From NCBI RefSeq assembly GCF_002998435.1, contig NZ_CP027231.1:1529001-1593000 (forward strand): a DNA stretch of 64,000 nucleotides, in the 5' to 3' direction. This document shows, piece after piece, positions 9,190 to 17,443 of this stretch. How positions within the stretch are numbered: the stretch's first letter is position 1; each line of letters starts with the position of its first letter. Position numbers and translations under genes: made by a program. Source of the DNA: Bacteroides zoogleoformans (GTDB lineage: Bacteria > Bacteroidota > Bacteroidia > Bacteroidales > Bacteroidaceae). The notes under the pieces are model-generated. The model had not been told where the DNA came from. It searched no databases and was given only the letters and a program-made list of their open reading frames with translations.

Positions 9190-9980
9190 AATTCAAGATT
9201 TTTTATGTCAGTATCAGGCAGTTTATATTTATTCAACATCAGCAGTGAAAATATCAGCAGCAGAATACTGAAACCCAGACAAACAGGATAAACCGACTCC
9301 CCCAAAAGCTCGCGCACGGTATCCGCATCGGGATAGGCAACACTAAGGTAAACGCTCAGCATATTATTCAGTATGTGGATCAGGATACCCGGTATCAAGC
9401 TACCCGTCCGATAGTAGAGCCACGCCAAAAGAAAACCCGACAGGCAGGCACCCACCACTTGCGCAGGATTGATATGAAAAATGCCGAAGATTAATCCCGA
9501 AAGCAGGATTGCCGTCCATGGTTCGTATTTCCGGAGCAGCACTTTCGTAATAGCACCGCGAAATAACAGTTCTTCCAAAACCGGCCCCAACAGTGTGATA
9601 CAAAGCAATCCCAAAACGTCTGATTGCAAAGCGTCGAATGTGGAATCCAGCCAATCCGGCAGGAAGTGAAGCCCCGACATCACGAAATCCACCAAGAAGA
9701 TGGCCGCCCATCCGGCAATCAGGCTTATCGTCAAGTAAGAAACCGAAACCGGCGAATACAACCGTCCGTCATTCTTCAAATAGCCCTCGCGCCACAAATA
9801 AAGTCCCATAAACAAGGAGCCGAACAGCATAGCCAGACTCATGAGCATTGGCTGTATCTCGGCCATAGCCAACCGATTGTAAACAATGTAGCCATATACC
9901 AAACCGACGGGCGCTGCAAGCAACGCTCCTAAAATCTGCATTAAAAAGTATATCAATACCAGTTTTATGGATGTTTTCAT
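9186..9980 (-). CDS. CPBP-family intramembrane metalloprotease (CAAX/Abi)
   Basis: A 264-residue polytopic membrane protein with the three motifs of the CPBP glutamic intramembrane protease family: EELLFR (about residue 135), FGIFH (about 167) and a C-terminal ILIHILNN (about 220). Seven to eight hydrophobic helices are evident. Bacterial members have been tied to bacteriocin self-immunity, peptide processing and signalling; the substrate here is unknown. It leads a coupled operon with DUF2975 and an HTH regulator and has a TATCTTTG element 23 bases upstream. A 29-codon hydrophobic ORF lies just upstream on the same strand. Confidence 0.88.
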   Translation of the reverse strand: MKTSIKLVLIYFLMQILGALLAAPVGLVYGYIVYNRLAMAEIQPMLMSLAMLFGSLFMGLYLWREGYLKNDGRLYSPVSVSYLTISLIAGWAAIFLVDFVMSGLHFLPDWLDSTFDALQSDVLGLLCITLLGPVLEELLFRGAITKVLLRKYEPWTAILLSGLIFGIFHINPAQVVGACLSGFLLAWLYYRTGSLIPGILIHILNNMLSVYLSVAYPDADTVRELLGESVYPVCLGFSILLLIFSLLMLNKYKLPDTDIKNLEL

Positions 9981-10002
9981 TATCTATTTCCGTAATAGAT
10001 TA

Positions 10003-10010
10003 CAAAGATA
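10003..10010 (-). promoter_or_regulatory. -7 element for the CPBP-DUF2975-HTH operon
   Basis: On the minus strand 10010-10003 reads TATCTTTG, matching TAnnTTTG, with transcription expected to begin about 15 bases before the CPBP start codon. It lies between the 29-codon ORF and the CPBP gene, so that small ORF may be on a separate or read-through transcript. Confidence 0.45.
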
Positions 10011-10033
10011 TATATTTGCCTTGTGTCTTCTCG

Positions 10034-10123
10034 TCAGGTGGTAGCAAAAAATCCCACCAACAGCATCGACACCATGGAGAGTGACAACACCAGCAGCGTA
10101 ATGCTCATGAATGCTCTTTTCAT
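10034..10123 (-). CDS. Putative 29-residue hydrophobic small protein
   Basis: A complete minus-strand frame from ATG at 10123 to TGA at 10034 encodes 29 residues. It begins MKRAFMSITLLVLSLSM and continues as one unbroken hydrophobic helix ending VGFFATT: a basic N-terminus plus a single membrane span. It is preceded by GGAGTTGAATT, an unusually purine-rich start context for this genome. It sits 54 bases upstream of the CPBP protease gene on the same strand. I know no family for it; it could be a small membrane protein, a leader peptide, or a chance frame. Confidence 0.45.
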   Translation of the reverse strand: MKRAFMSITLLVLSLSMVSMLLVGFFATT

Positions 10124-10654
10124 AATTCAACTCCTTTTATTATTATACGCTTTTCTGTTTTCCAATAATCATTTATCGTTTTTCGATATACAAAGAAAAC
10201 TGTTATTTTTGAATCCACAAAGAAAAAAGAAGCTTTTTTATCGATAAACAATAAAAAAAGTGCGAGTTACGATAAATAAAAACAGCCTCGGCTGTTTCAA
10301 CGGCAAGGATACAGCCGTTTGCAATATATTGTTCAAGATAGACAATGATATATCTGCTTACATAAAAAAAGATTCCATTAAAATTCGGACAGCTTCTCAA
10401 TGGTATTCTTTTTTGCTAAAAAATCTTTTGTTTCTAAAATATTGTTATATATTTGCCCATAAATTCATTATTAGAACTTTATTCTCAAACAAACATATAT
10501 ATGACTATTCCTAATTTATCAAGCAATAATAAAAACAAATCGTTACAACCAATGCGATTCAAATGCAAGAGAGAGACTTTCTCTCTATATTTATTCGTCG
10601 TATCTACTTGGCAAGAGTTATTTAATCATCAACCTTTTTAACATGTGATTAATT
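10124..10654. other. AT-rich leader/intergenic region before susC
   Basis: About 530 strongly AT-rich bases. They contain a TATATTTG box at 10448-10455 with TTTG at 10427-10430, a plausible susC promoter giving a leader of about 190 bases. Two small GC hairpins stand side by side: AAACAGC/GCTGTTT (10280-10297), followed on the minus strand by TTTTTATTTAT like a terminator, and AACGGC/GCCGTT just after. Short frames here have no recognisable features. Confidence 0.5.
10448..10455 (+). promoter_or_regulatory. -7 element for the orphan SusC/SusD pair
   Basis: TATATTTG at 10448-10455, with TTTG at 10427-10430 (17-base spacer), fits the Bacteroidetes promoter pattern slightly loosely. It lies about 200 bases before the susC ATG. 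Confidence 0.4.
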
Positions 10655-13600
10655 ATGGAAAAACATCGTTTATTTTTGCTGAAAAGAGCATTCGTCTTTT
10701 TATGCAGTTTCTTCTTTGTGTCTGCACTGGCGGCTCAGAACCTGACGGTGAAGGGTATGGTCACCGATTCCGGTAAGCAACCGGTGATAGGCGCAACGAT
10801 TGTTGTGAAAAACAACCCAACACAAGGTACCGTCACAGATGTCGACGGTAAATACTTGTTATCGGGCGTGGCACGAGACGCTGTGCTGATAGTATCGTAT
10901 GTGGGCATGAAACCGCAGGAAATCGGAGTGAATGGACGCACCGTTATCAACATTGAAATGAGAGAAGATGACAAATTGTTGGACGAGGTGATGGTAGTGG
11001 CTTATGGAACAGCCAAACGATCGGCATTTACCGGTTCGGCCACGTTCGTCAATTCGGAGAAACTCACGAAGCGTTCCACGAGCAATGTTTTCGAGGCACT
11101 GGCCGGACAAGTGGCAGGTTTGCAGATGACCACCAGCTCAGGACAACCCGGCAGTACCCCTGCCATTATCCTGCGCGGCATCGGGTCAATCAATGCAGGC
11201 ACCTCTCCGCTGGTCATTGTGGACGGTATCCCTTATTCCGGTGGATGGAATAACATCAACCCCAACGATGTGGAATCGATATCGGTGCTTAAGGATGCCG
11301 CTTCCAACTCGTTGTATGGCGCACGTGGAGCCAATGGCGTCATCATCATCACCACTAAACAGGCCAAGAGCGGTGAGGCGGTGGTCACAGCTACAGCCAA
11401 ATGGGGAGCAAACTCACGCGGAACCATAGACTACGACTACATCAAAGATCCGGGCGAATATTACGAAATGCACTATCGCGCATTATACAACCAGCTGATG
11501 GCCGACGGCAAACTGAGTGCGGCCGAAGCCCATGCAAGGGCAAACAAGAACATGCTTTCCGCGACCAAGGATGTGGGCGGACTGGCCTATAATGTCTACT
11601 CTTATCCTGAAGGAGAATACCTGATAGGAACAGATGGCAAGCTGAACCCCAATGCAACCTTGGGACGCATGGTGGGAAACTATCTGCTCTACCCCGATGA
11701 TTGGGTAAACGAGGCCTACAGCACCTCGCTGCGACAGGAGTACAACATCAATGTCTCGGGCGGAACCGATGCCCTTCAACTATACGGTTCGTTTGGTTAT
11801 CTGAAAGATGACGGCGTATTGCCGAACTCTAATTACGAACGCTATTCGGCCATGATTAAAGGCACCTATCAGGCCAAGAGGTGGATGAAGTTGGGAATAA
11901 CAGCCAACTATTCCCGTCGCAAAGTGGCTTCGTTATCCGAATCTTCTTCCGTTACACTACCGGGCTATACGGAGTCCGTTGCCCCCATCTATCCGGTATA
12001 TCTGCGCGACGCATCGGGAAATATCCTGACGAATGAGGTAGGAAAGGTTTATGACTACGGCACCCAAGGGTCGCTACTCGGCATCAACCGTCCGTTCCAG
12101 CCGAACACTTCGCTACAGACCGATATTATCAATCAGGGAAACACTATCGGGAACACTCTGACCGGAAATGCTTTTATTGACATCATGTTTCTCAAAGACT
12201 TCAAATTCAACTTCACGGCAGGTACCACAATCAACGAAGGAAGAGGTTTTTCAACATCTAACCCATTCTATGGCTACTCGGCCAAAGACAAGGGATATAT
12301 CAGCGTGGAGCACGACCGCACTACAACACTCAACCTCCAACAATTGCTGAACTATTCGCACGCATTCGGGAAGCACAATGTATCGGCTTTGCTGGGACAT
12401 GAATTCTATAAATACAATTATGTGACCTTGAGTGCTGCCAAGAAAAACATGTTCTCCTATTGGGGCAATCACGAGTTGGACGGAGCCGTTGTAGATGCCG
12501 GTGAGGCATCTTCGTCGGCCAGCGATTACAATACTGAAGGATATTTCTTCCGCGGCTTATACGACTTCGACAATAAATACTTCTTTTCGGCCTCGTTCCG
12601 CCGCGACGCCTCTTCACGATTTCATCCCGACCACCGATGGGGAAATTTCTACTCATTGGGAGCGGCCTGGCAGATGACTAAGGAAGAGTGGTTCAACCTT
12701 TCTTGGGTAGACGAACTGAAGCTGAAAGGCTCTATCGGGCAACAAGGCAATGACAATATCGGCAATTATAACTACGTCGACCGCTACATCATAGAAAACG
12801 GAAATGACGAACTGGCCTTGAACTTTAGCGGAAAAGGTACAAAGAATATTACATGGGAAACCAATACGAATATAAATCTGGGCGTGGAGTTTTCACTCTT
12901 CAAGCATAAGCTGTCCGGCGGCGTGGAGTATTTCTATCGCAAAACGACGGATATGCTAAACTGGTTTACCATTCCCTTATCCATGGGTTATGCAGGCTAC
13001 TACGACAACGTGGGCGACATGAAAAACAGCGGTGTGGAGCTGGAACTGAACTATACGCCCGTCGACACCCGCAACGTACGCTGGAACATCAATATGAATC
13101 TGACGTCTTATAAAAACCGTATCACTTCTCTGCCCGATGAGAAGAAGACTCAAGAAGTAGACGGTTATTTGGGCTACTTCAGCAGTTCGCGCTACTATGG
13201 CGAAGGACTGCCCATCAACACTTGGTACATCAAACGCTATGCCGGTGTCTCCGACGAGGGGCTTTCGCAATGGTACTATACCGATAAGAAAACCGGTGAG
13301 GAAAAAACCACTACAACCTATTCCACCGGCGACTATCACTTGTGTGGCGACCCGAATCCCGATGCTTTCGGCGGCTTCGGCACTTCACTCAGTTTCTATG
13401 GGTTCGATTTCTCCATGCAATTCACCTACTCGCTGGGCGGAAAGACCTACGACTACGGTTATGCGTCGTTGATGGGAAATCCCACTCCCGAAGGATTAGG
13501 CTACCGCATGCACAAGGATGTGGCAAAAGCTTGGACGCCCGAGAATACCGGTTCGAACATTCCGCGCTGGCACTTCAACGATCAAAACACTGCGGCCCAG

Positions 13601-13849
13601 TCCGACCGCTTCCTCATCGACGGCAGTTACCTGAACTTCCAGAATGCGCAATTGGGCTATACGCTGCCTCGAAGCGTGCTTTCGCATCTGTATGTCAACA
13701 GCTTGCGGGTATATGTATCGGCCGACAATATCTATTATTGGTCAAAACGGAAAGGACTGGATCCGCGCATGTCGGTCACCGGCATAGGAGCCACACAGAC
13801 CGTATCGCCCGTGCGTACTTTCTCGGTAGGACTTACGCTCCAATTTTAA
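10655..13849 (+). CDS. SusC/RagA family TonB-linked outer membrane protein
   Basis: A 1064-residue outer-membrane importer with a signal peptide ending about residue 27 (ALAAQ). A carboxypeptidase-like beta-sandwich follows (about 30-110, with VIGATIVVKNNPTQGTVTD and SYVGMKPQEI), then the TonB box/linker region (LDEVMVVAYGTAKRSAFTGS), a plug domain (about 120-235, with LRGIGSINAGTSPLVIVDG and ISVLKDAASNSLYGARGANG) and a 22-strand-type barrel ending in SVGLTLQF. It imports a glycan or other large ligand with the SusD lipoprotein encoded 34 bases downstream. No glycosidase, sulfatase or peptidase gene and no regulator adjoins it, so the substrate cannot be inferred. Confidence 0.95.
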   Translation: MEKHRLFLLKRAFVFLCSFFFVSALAAQNLTVKGMVTDSGKQPVIGATIVVKNNPTQGTVTDVDGKYLLSGVARDAVLIVSYVGMKPQEIGVNGRTVINIEMREDDKLLDEVMVVAYGTAKRSAFTGSATFVNSEKLTKRSTSNVFEALAGQVAGLQMTTSSGQPGSTPAIILRGIGSINAGTSPLVIVDGIPYSGGWNNINPNDVESISVLKDAASNSLYGARGANGVIIITTKQAKSGEAVVTATAKWGANSRGTIDYDYIKDPGEYYEMHYRALYNQLMADGKLSAAEAHARANKNMLSATKDVGGLAYNVYSYPEGEYLIGTDGKLNPNATLGRMVGNYLLYPDDWVNEAYSTSLRQEYNINVSGGTDALQLYGSFGYLKDDGVLPNSNYERYSAMIKGTYQAKRWMKLGITANYSRRKVASLSESSSVTLPGYTESVAPIYPVYLRDASGNILTNEVGKVYDYGTQGSLLGINRPFQPNTSLQTDIINQGNTIGNTLTGNAFIDIMFLKDFKFNFTAGTTINEGRGFSTSNPFYGYSAKDKGYISVEHDRTTTLNLQQLLNYSHAFGKHNVSALLGHEFYKYNYVTLSAAKKNMFSYWGNHELDGAVVDAGEASSSASDYNTEGYFFRGLYDFDNKYFFSASFRRDASSRFHPDHRWGNFYSLGAAWQMTKEEWFNLSWVDELKLKGSIGQQGNDNIGNYNYVDRYIIENGNDELALNFSGKGTKNITWETNTNINLGVEFSLFKHKLSGGVEYFYRKTTDMLNWFTIPLSMGYAGYYDNVGDMKNSGVELELNYTPVDTRNVRWNINMNLTSYKNRITSLPDEKKTQEVDGYLGYFSSSRYYGEGLPINTWYIKRYAGVSDEGLSQWYYTDKKTGEEKTTTTYSTGDYHLCGDPNPDAFGGFGTSLSFYGFDFSMQFTYSLGGKTYDYGYASLMGNPTPEGLGYRMHKDVAKAWTPENTGSNIPRWHFNDQNTAAQSDRFLIDGSYLNFQNAQLGYTLPRSVLSHLYVNSLRVYVSADNIYYWSKRKGLDPRMSVTGIGATQTVSPVRTFSVGLTLQF

Positions 13850-13883
13850 TTAAGTCACAACTTCCTAAAAACATTCGGAAATC

Positions 13884-15599
13884 ATGAAAACAAGAACAAT
13901 ATTTCGCAACGCCGCACTTTGGCTGCTGTCGGTACCGTGCATCAGCGGTTGCATCGAAGAGACATTTCCACAAAGCGGCATAGCCACGGCGCAACAAGTG
14001 GCAGAATCATCGGCAGCCCAGATGGGACAGATCAATGCGATTGTAAACTTTGTGAACGCATACAATGCCTATGGCCAGTATTATACTTTCGACTTCGGAT
14101 ATTCGGCTTTCGGCATCACACGCGATGTGATGTGCGAAGATTTCTATGTATATGATGCCTATTACGACTATTTCGATTATTTCGGCAGATGCCAGAATCT
14201 TTCGGCAAACGCCATGGCGAATGCGATATACTATTACTATTATAAATTCTTGAACAACACGAATAACCTGATTCGAGTGGTGGATGAGGCTACGGCCAGT
14301 GAAACAAGTAAACAATACATAGGCATTGCCAAGGCCTTTCGAGCCATGATTTATATGGATATGGCGCGATTCTACGAATATAAGAAAACCGGTATAGCAA
14401 AGCTTGACGACGAGGCTCGCGAAAACAACGTGTACGGATTGACCGTACCCATCGTGAGCGAAAAAACCACGGAGGTCGATGCCCGCAACAACCCGCGCGT
14501 TCAGTTCTACACAATGTACAAATTTATTTCGGACGATTTGGAGAGTGCCGGAACCTTGCTCAAGGATTATGCACGTTCGCGGAAGAATCTGCCGGATAAG
14601 GCTGTGATAAGCGGATTGAAAGCACGCCTGTGGTTGGATATAGCTACTCGTGTGGAGAAAAATCCGGAAGCTTTGGCTGCCATCAAGGAGCACGTCAGTC
14701 AGGAAGTGGCGTCGGCGGCAGATTGTTATGCCAAAGCCGCCCGCCATGCACGCGAAGCCATTGAGCAGAGCGGAGCCATTCCACTGACCGAAGAAGAATG
14801 GTTCGGAGGCAAGGATTACTCTACCGCATTCAACTCCATCGGCTCCGCCTCGTGGATGTGGGGCTCCATGCTGACCAAGGACAATATGTATACAAGTTAT
14901 ATCAACTTTATCGGCATGATAAGTCCCGAACAGAAATTCGGGGTAGGCAATTACTACTACTGGGCCATCCGCACCATCAGCAGCCGATTGTTCGAACAGA
15001 TATCGGATGATGACTGGCGAAAAGCCACTTGGATAGCACCGGAAGATGAGGGTAAGCTTCCGGGAAAGAAATACCATACCATTCTTTCTCCAACCAATTT
15101 CACCTACCTGCCGGCTTATACCTCCTTGAAATTTAAGCCTAAAAGCGGTAATATGGACGATTATAAGATTGGAGCGGTAGTAGACTATCCTTTGATGCGT
15201 GTGGAAGAGATGTATTTCATCGAAGCCGAAGCCATTGCCGGAAGCCGCGGAGTGGCCGAAGGCGTTGCTGCCCTCCAATCGTTCATGCAGACGTATCGCT
15301 ATGCCTCGTATACCTGCAAAGCGGCTACAATGGACGAGTTTCGCCAAGCGCTCATGTTGCAGAAACGCATCGAATTCTGGGGCGAGGGCATCATTTACTG
15401 GGACTACAAACGATTGGATCTTTCCGTCACACGCGGTTATCCGGGGACAAACTGTCCCGTAGGTTTCCGTCTTAACTCCATCGAAGGATACTGTGCGCCA
15501 TGGTTCACACTCTACTTCAGCAAGTATGAATCCAACCAAAACAAAGCCATCGTGCTGAATCCCGACCCGTCGGCAGCAATACCGGAATGGGAAGAATAA
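13884..15599 (+). CDS. SusD/RagB family nutrient-binding lipoprotein
   Basis: A 571-residue surface lipoprotein; the signal ends at SVPCISGC (Cys 23). The helical TPR-like SusD fold is supported by YIGIAKAFRAMIYMDMARFYE (helix pair), the PLMRVEEMYFIEAEAIAG segment near residue 435, and the C-terminal LMLQKRIEFWGEGIIYWDYKR typical of SusD. It caps the SusC barrel encoded just upstream and binds the ligand before import. The N-terminal third is very rich in Tyr and Asn (for example YYYYYK near residue 115), which suggests aromatic stacking with a sugar, but the ligand is unknown. It ends 123 bases before the convergent ribF stop. Confidence 0.93.
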   Translation: MKTRTIFRNAALWLLSVPCISGCIEETFPQSGIATAQQVAESSAAQMGQINAIVNFVNAYNAYGQYYTFDFGYSAFGITRDVMCEDFYVYDAYYDYFDYFGRCQNLSANAMANAIYYYYYKFLNNTNNLIRVVDEATASETSKQYIGIAKAFRAMIYMDMARFYEYKKTGIAKLDDEARENNVYGLTVPIVSEKTTEVDARNNPRVQFYTMYKFISDDLESAGTLLKDYARSRKNLPDKAVISGLKARLWLDIATRVEKNPEALAAIKEHVSQEVASAADCYAKAARHAREAIEQSGAIPLTEEEWFGGKDYSTAFNSIGSASWMWGSMLTKDNMYTSYINFIGMISPEQKFGVGNYYYWAIRTISSRLFEQISDDDWRKATWIAPEDEGKLPGKKYHTILSPTNFTYLPAYTSLKFKPKSGNMDDYKIGAVVDYPLMRVEEMYFIEAEAIAGSRGVAEGVAALQSFMQTYRYASYTCKAATMDEFRQALMLQKRIEFWGEGIIYWDYKRLDLSVTRGYPGTNCPVGFRLNSIEGYCAPWFTLYFSKYESNQNKAIVLNPDPSAAIPEWEE

Positions 15600-15617
15600 T
15601 CTGAAAGAATGATTCGG

Positions 15618-15674
15618 AAGCGGGTTTCACGAATTCGGCGCACAAACAATCAAGCCAATCCGCGAAACCCGCTT
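15618..15674. terminator. Possible bidirectional hairpin between susD and ribF
   Basis: AAGCGGGTTTC (15618-15628) is the perfect reverse complement of GAAACCCGCTT (15664-15674), separated by 35 bases. The stem sits between two convergent genes, but neither side has a good T-tract, so the terminator role is uncertain. Confidence 0.35.
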
Positions 15675-15722
15675 TCACATATATCATAACGCAAGCAATC
15701 TTCCCCCCCTCGCGATAGATGT

Positions 15723-16748
15723 TCAAGACAATATGGCCTTGATTTCGATTTCATCCCGATGAAGTTGCTCAATCAGTTCGTCTATGCTGTCGAACTTCAA
15801 TTCAGGACGGGTGCGACGCACAAAGGAAACCCGCATCGTTTGTTCATAGACATCCGCATCGAAATGGAAGATATGTACTTCGATGCTACGATCAGAGCCA
15901 TTGCCCAGTGTAGGACGATAGCCGATGCTCAACATGCCACCATATTCCACTCCGGCCACAAGCACACGCACGGCATACACTCCGTCGGCAGGAATAATCT
16001 TATCCGGATCGTCCACCCGCAGATTGGCCGTGGGAAAACCGATTGTCCGTCCCACCCGATAACCGCCCACTACCGTGCCATTCAAAAAGAAGTCATAACC
16101 CAGGTATTCTGCCGCCGCCATAACGCTGCCTCCCAGCACCAGCTGACGTATGACGGAAGAGCTGACTGTCTCCTCCGCTGTCATGGCAGTGCATCCAACA
16201 CCGCCCTCCCCTACTACGTTTGTCTCTTCAGCTGCCGTATTTTCCAAGGCTGTTTCTTTAGACTTTTCCACGGCTGTCTTCTTATAAGAGTAGGCGCGTG
16301 CACGCAATACCTCTATGCCCAATTCCCGCCCATAACGCACATAGTCGTCAAAGCCCTCGCTCCGGTTATGACCGAAACGATGGTCGTAGCCAACCACCAG
16401 AGCCTGCACCCGATAGCGTTCTTTCAGAATCGACATGAACTGCCTTGCCGAAAGCCGAGCCAACTCCGGGCTGAAGTCAATCATGATACAATAATCAATC
16501 TCCAATTGGGCAAGCAGGGACACTTTTTCATCGCAAGTAGTCAGCAACTCCGGACGGGAATCGGGTTGCATCACTTTCTGCGGATGAACCGGAAAGGTGA
16601 TGACCGATGAGGCAAGCCCACGCATGGCAGCAACCTGGCGCACCTGCTCTATCAAGTAGCGATGTCCCCGGTGCACTCCGTCGAAAAAGCCGATGGTGGC
16701 TACGCTCGGACGTCCGGTAAAGTCTGATGTGTCACAAAGTAATTGCAC
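15723..16748 (-). CDS. ribF: Bifunctional riboflavin kinase / FAD synthetase
   Basis: A 341-residue cytoplasmic enzyme that phosphorylates riboflavin to FMN and adenylylates FMN to FAD. The N-terminal nucleotidyltransferase has FFDGVHRGHRYLI (about 20-32), the VVGYDHRFGHNR segment (about 115) and VSSSVIRQLVLGG (about 194). The C-terminal kinase domain has GRTIGFPTANL and DGVYAVRV. The start codon appears to be GTG: no in-frame ATG exists before the upstream TAA. Unusually, about 35 residues of low-complexity Ala/Glu/Thr-rich sequence (roughly 157-192) lie between the DHRFG region and the VSSSVIR motif, where most RibF proteins have only a short loop. This makes the protein longer than the usual 300-310 residues. 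Confidence 0.93.
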   Translation of the reverse strand: MQLLCDTSDFTGRPSVATIGFFDGVHRGHRYLIEQVRQVAAMRGLASSVITFPVHPQKVMQPDSRPELLTTCDEKVSLLAQLEIDYCIMIDFSPELARLSARQFMSILKERYRVQALVVGYDHRFGHNRSEGFDDYVRYGRELGIEVLRARAYSYKKTAVEKSKETALENTAAEETNVVGEGGVGCTAMTAEETVSSSVIRQLVLGGSVMAAAEYLGYDFFLNGTVVGGYRVGRTIGFPTANLRVDDPDKIIPADGVYAVRVLVAGVEYGGMLSIGYRPTLGNGSDRSIEVHIFHFDADVYEQTMRVSFVRRTRPELKFDSIDELIEQLHRDEIEIKAILS

Positions 16749-16816
16749 TTCTGTATATTTCTTAATTTATCGTCTCTGTCATTCAGCACGCAACATGCAT
16801 CATCCCTGCTGCCCGT

Positions 16817-17443
16817 TCACTGCCGATGGCCGAAGAGCTGGCTCCAATCTTCGTGAGCCTGCGGCGTGTAGGTAGAGATGCCCAACGACTCTACCGCACG
16901 GCAGTTGGCCTCGGAATCATCAATAAAGAGTGTTTCCTGCGGAAGAATGCCCGTCTCGTCGAGCACCTTCTGAAAAATAGCGGTGTCGGGCTTCGCCATT
17001 TTCATTTCGTAAGAGAGAAAGATTTGTTCAAAGTAATCCTCTGCCCGAAAGCCCCTGTAAGGAAACGCATGCTTGCACGCCCATTGCCAATGAATGTCGT
17101 TGGTATTGCTCAACAGATAAACCACGTAGTCCTTGCGCAGCTTCAAGAGCAGACTCAGCTTATTCATCGGGATGCCCACCAAAAAACTATTCCATGCATC
17201 GTCTATCTGCACATCGGTCACCGGCTTTCCTATCTTTCCGCGAATCACATCGTGAAACTCCTCACCGGTGATCAGCCCTTTCTCATAATTCCGGAAGAAA
17301 TCTTGCTGGTGATAGATGTCCAGCATTGCCTCTACGTCCTGAAACCCTAAAGCTTTGAATTTCTCGATACAACGTTGACGGTCCAAGTCAATCAGCACAC
17401 CGCCGAAATCAATAATAAGGTTTTTAATTCCTCTTTTTCTCAT
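16817..17443 (-). CDS. HAD-superfamily phosphatase (subfamily IA, YihX-like)
   Basis: A 208-residue cytoplasmic hydrolase with the four HAD motifs: DFGGVLIDLD (about residue 12, catalytic Asp), LLSNTND (about 110, Ser/Thr), KMAKPD (about 148, Lys) and FIDDSEANC (about 173, acidic pair). The DFGGV form, with Gly rather than Asp after the nucleophile loop, is typical of the YihX-like alpha-D-glucose-1-phosphatase group. Its substrate is probably a sugar phosphate or nucleotide, not determinable here. The gene overlaps the 3' end of the calcium-ATPase gene by 20 bases and is probably cotranscribed with it. Confidence 0.88.
   Translation of the reverse strand: MRKRGIKNLIIDFGGVLIDLDRQRCIEKFKALGFQDVEAMLDIYHQQDFFRNYEKGLITGEEFHDVIRGKIGKPVTDVQIDDAWNSFLVGIPMNKLSLLLKLRKDYVVYLLSNTNDIHWQWACKHAFPYRGFRAEDYFEQIFLSYEMKMAKPDTAIFQKVLDETGILPQETLFIDDSEANCRAVESLGISTYTPQAHEDWSQLFGHRQ

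Noticed and set aside
10203..10514. Frames in the susC leader on both strands
   Set aside because: Very AT-rich, no recognisable domain; judged chance frames.
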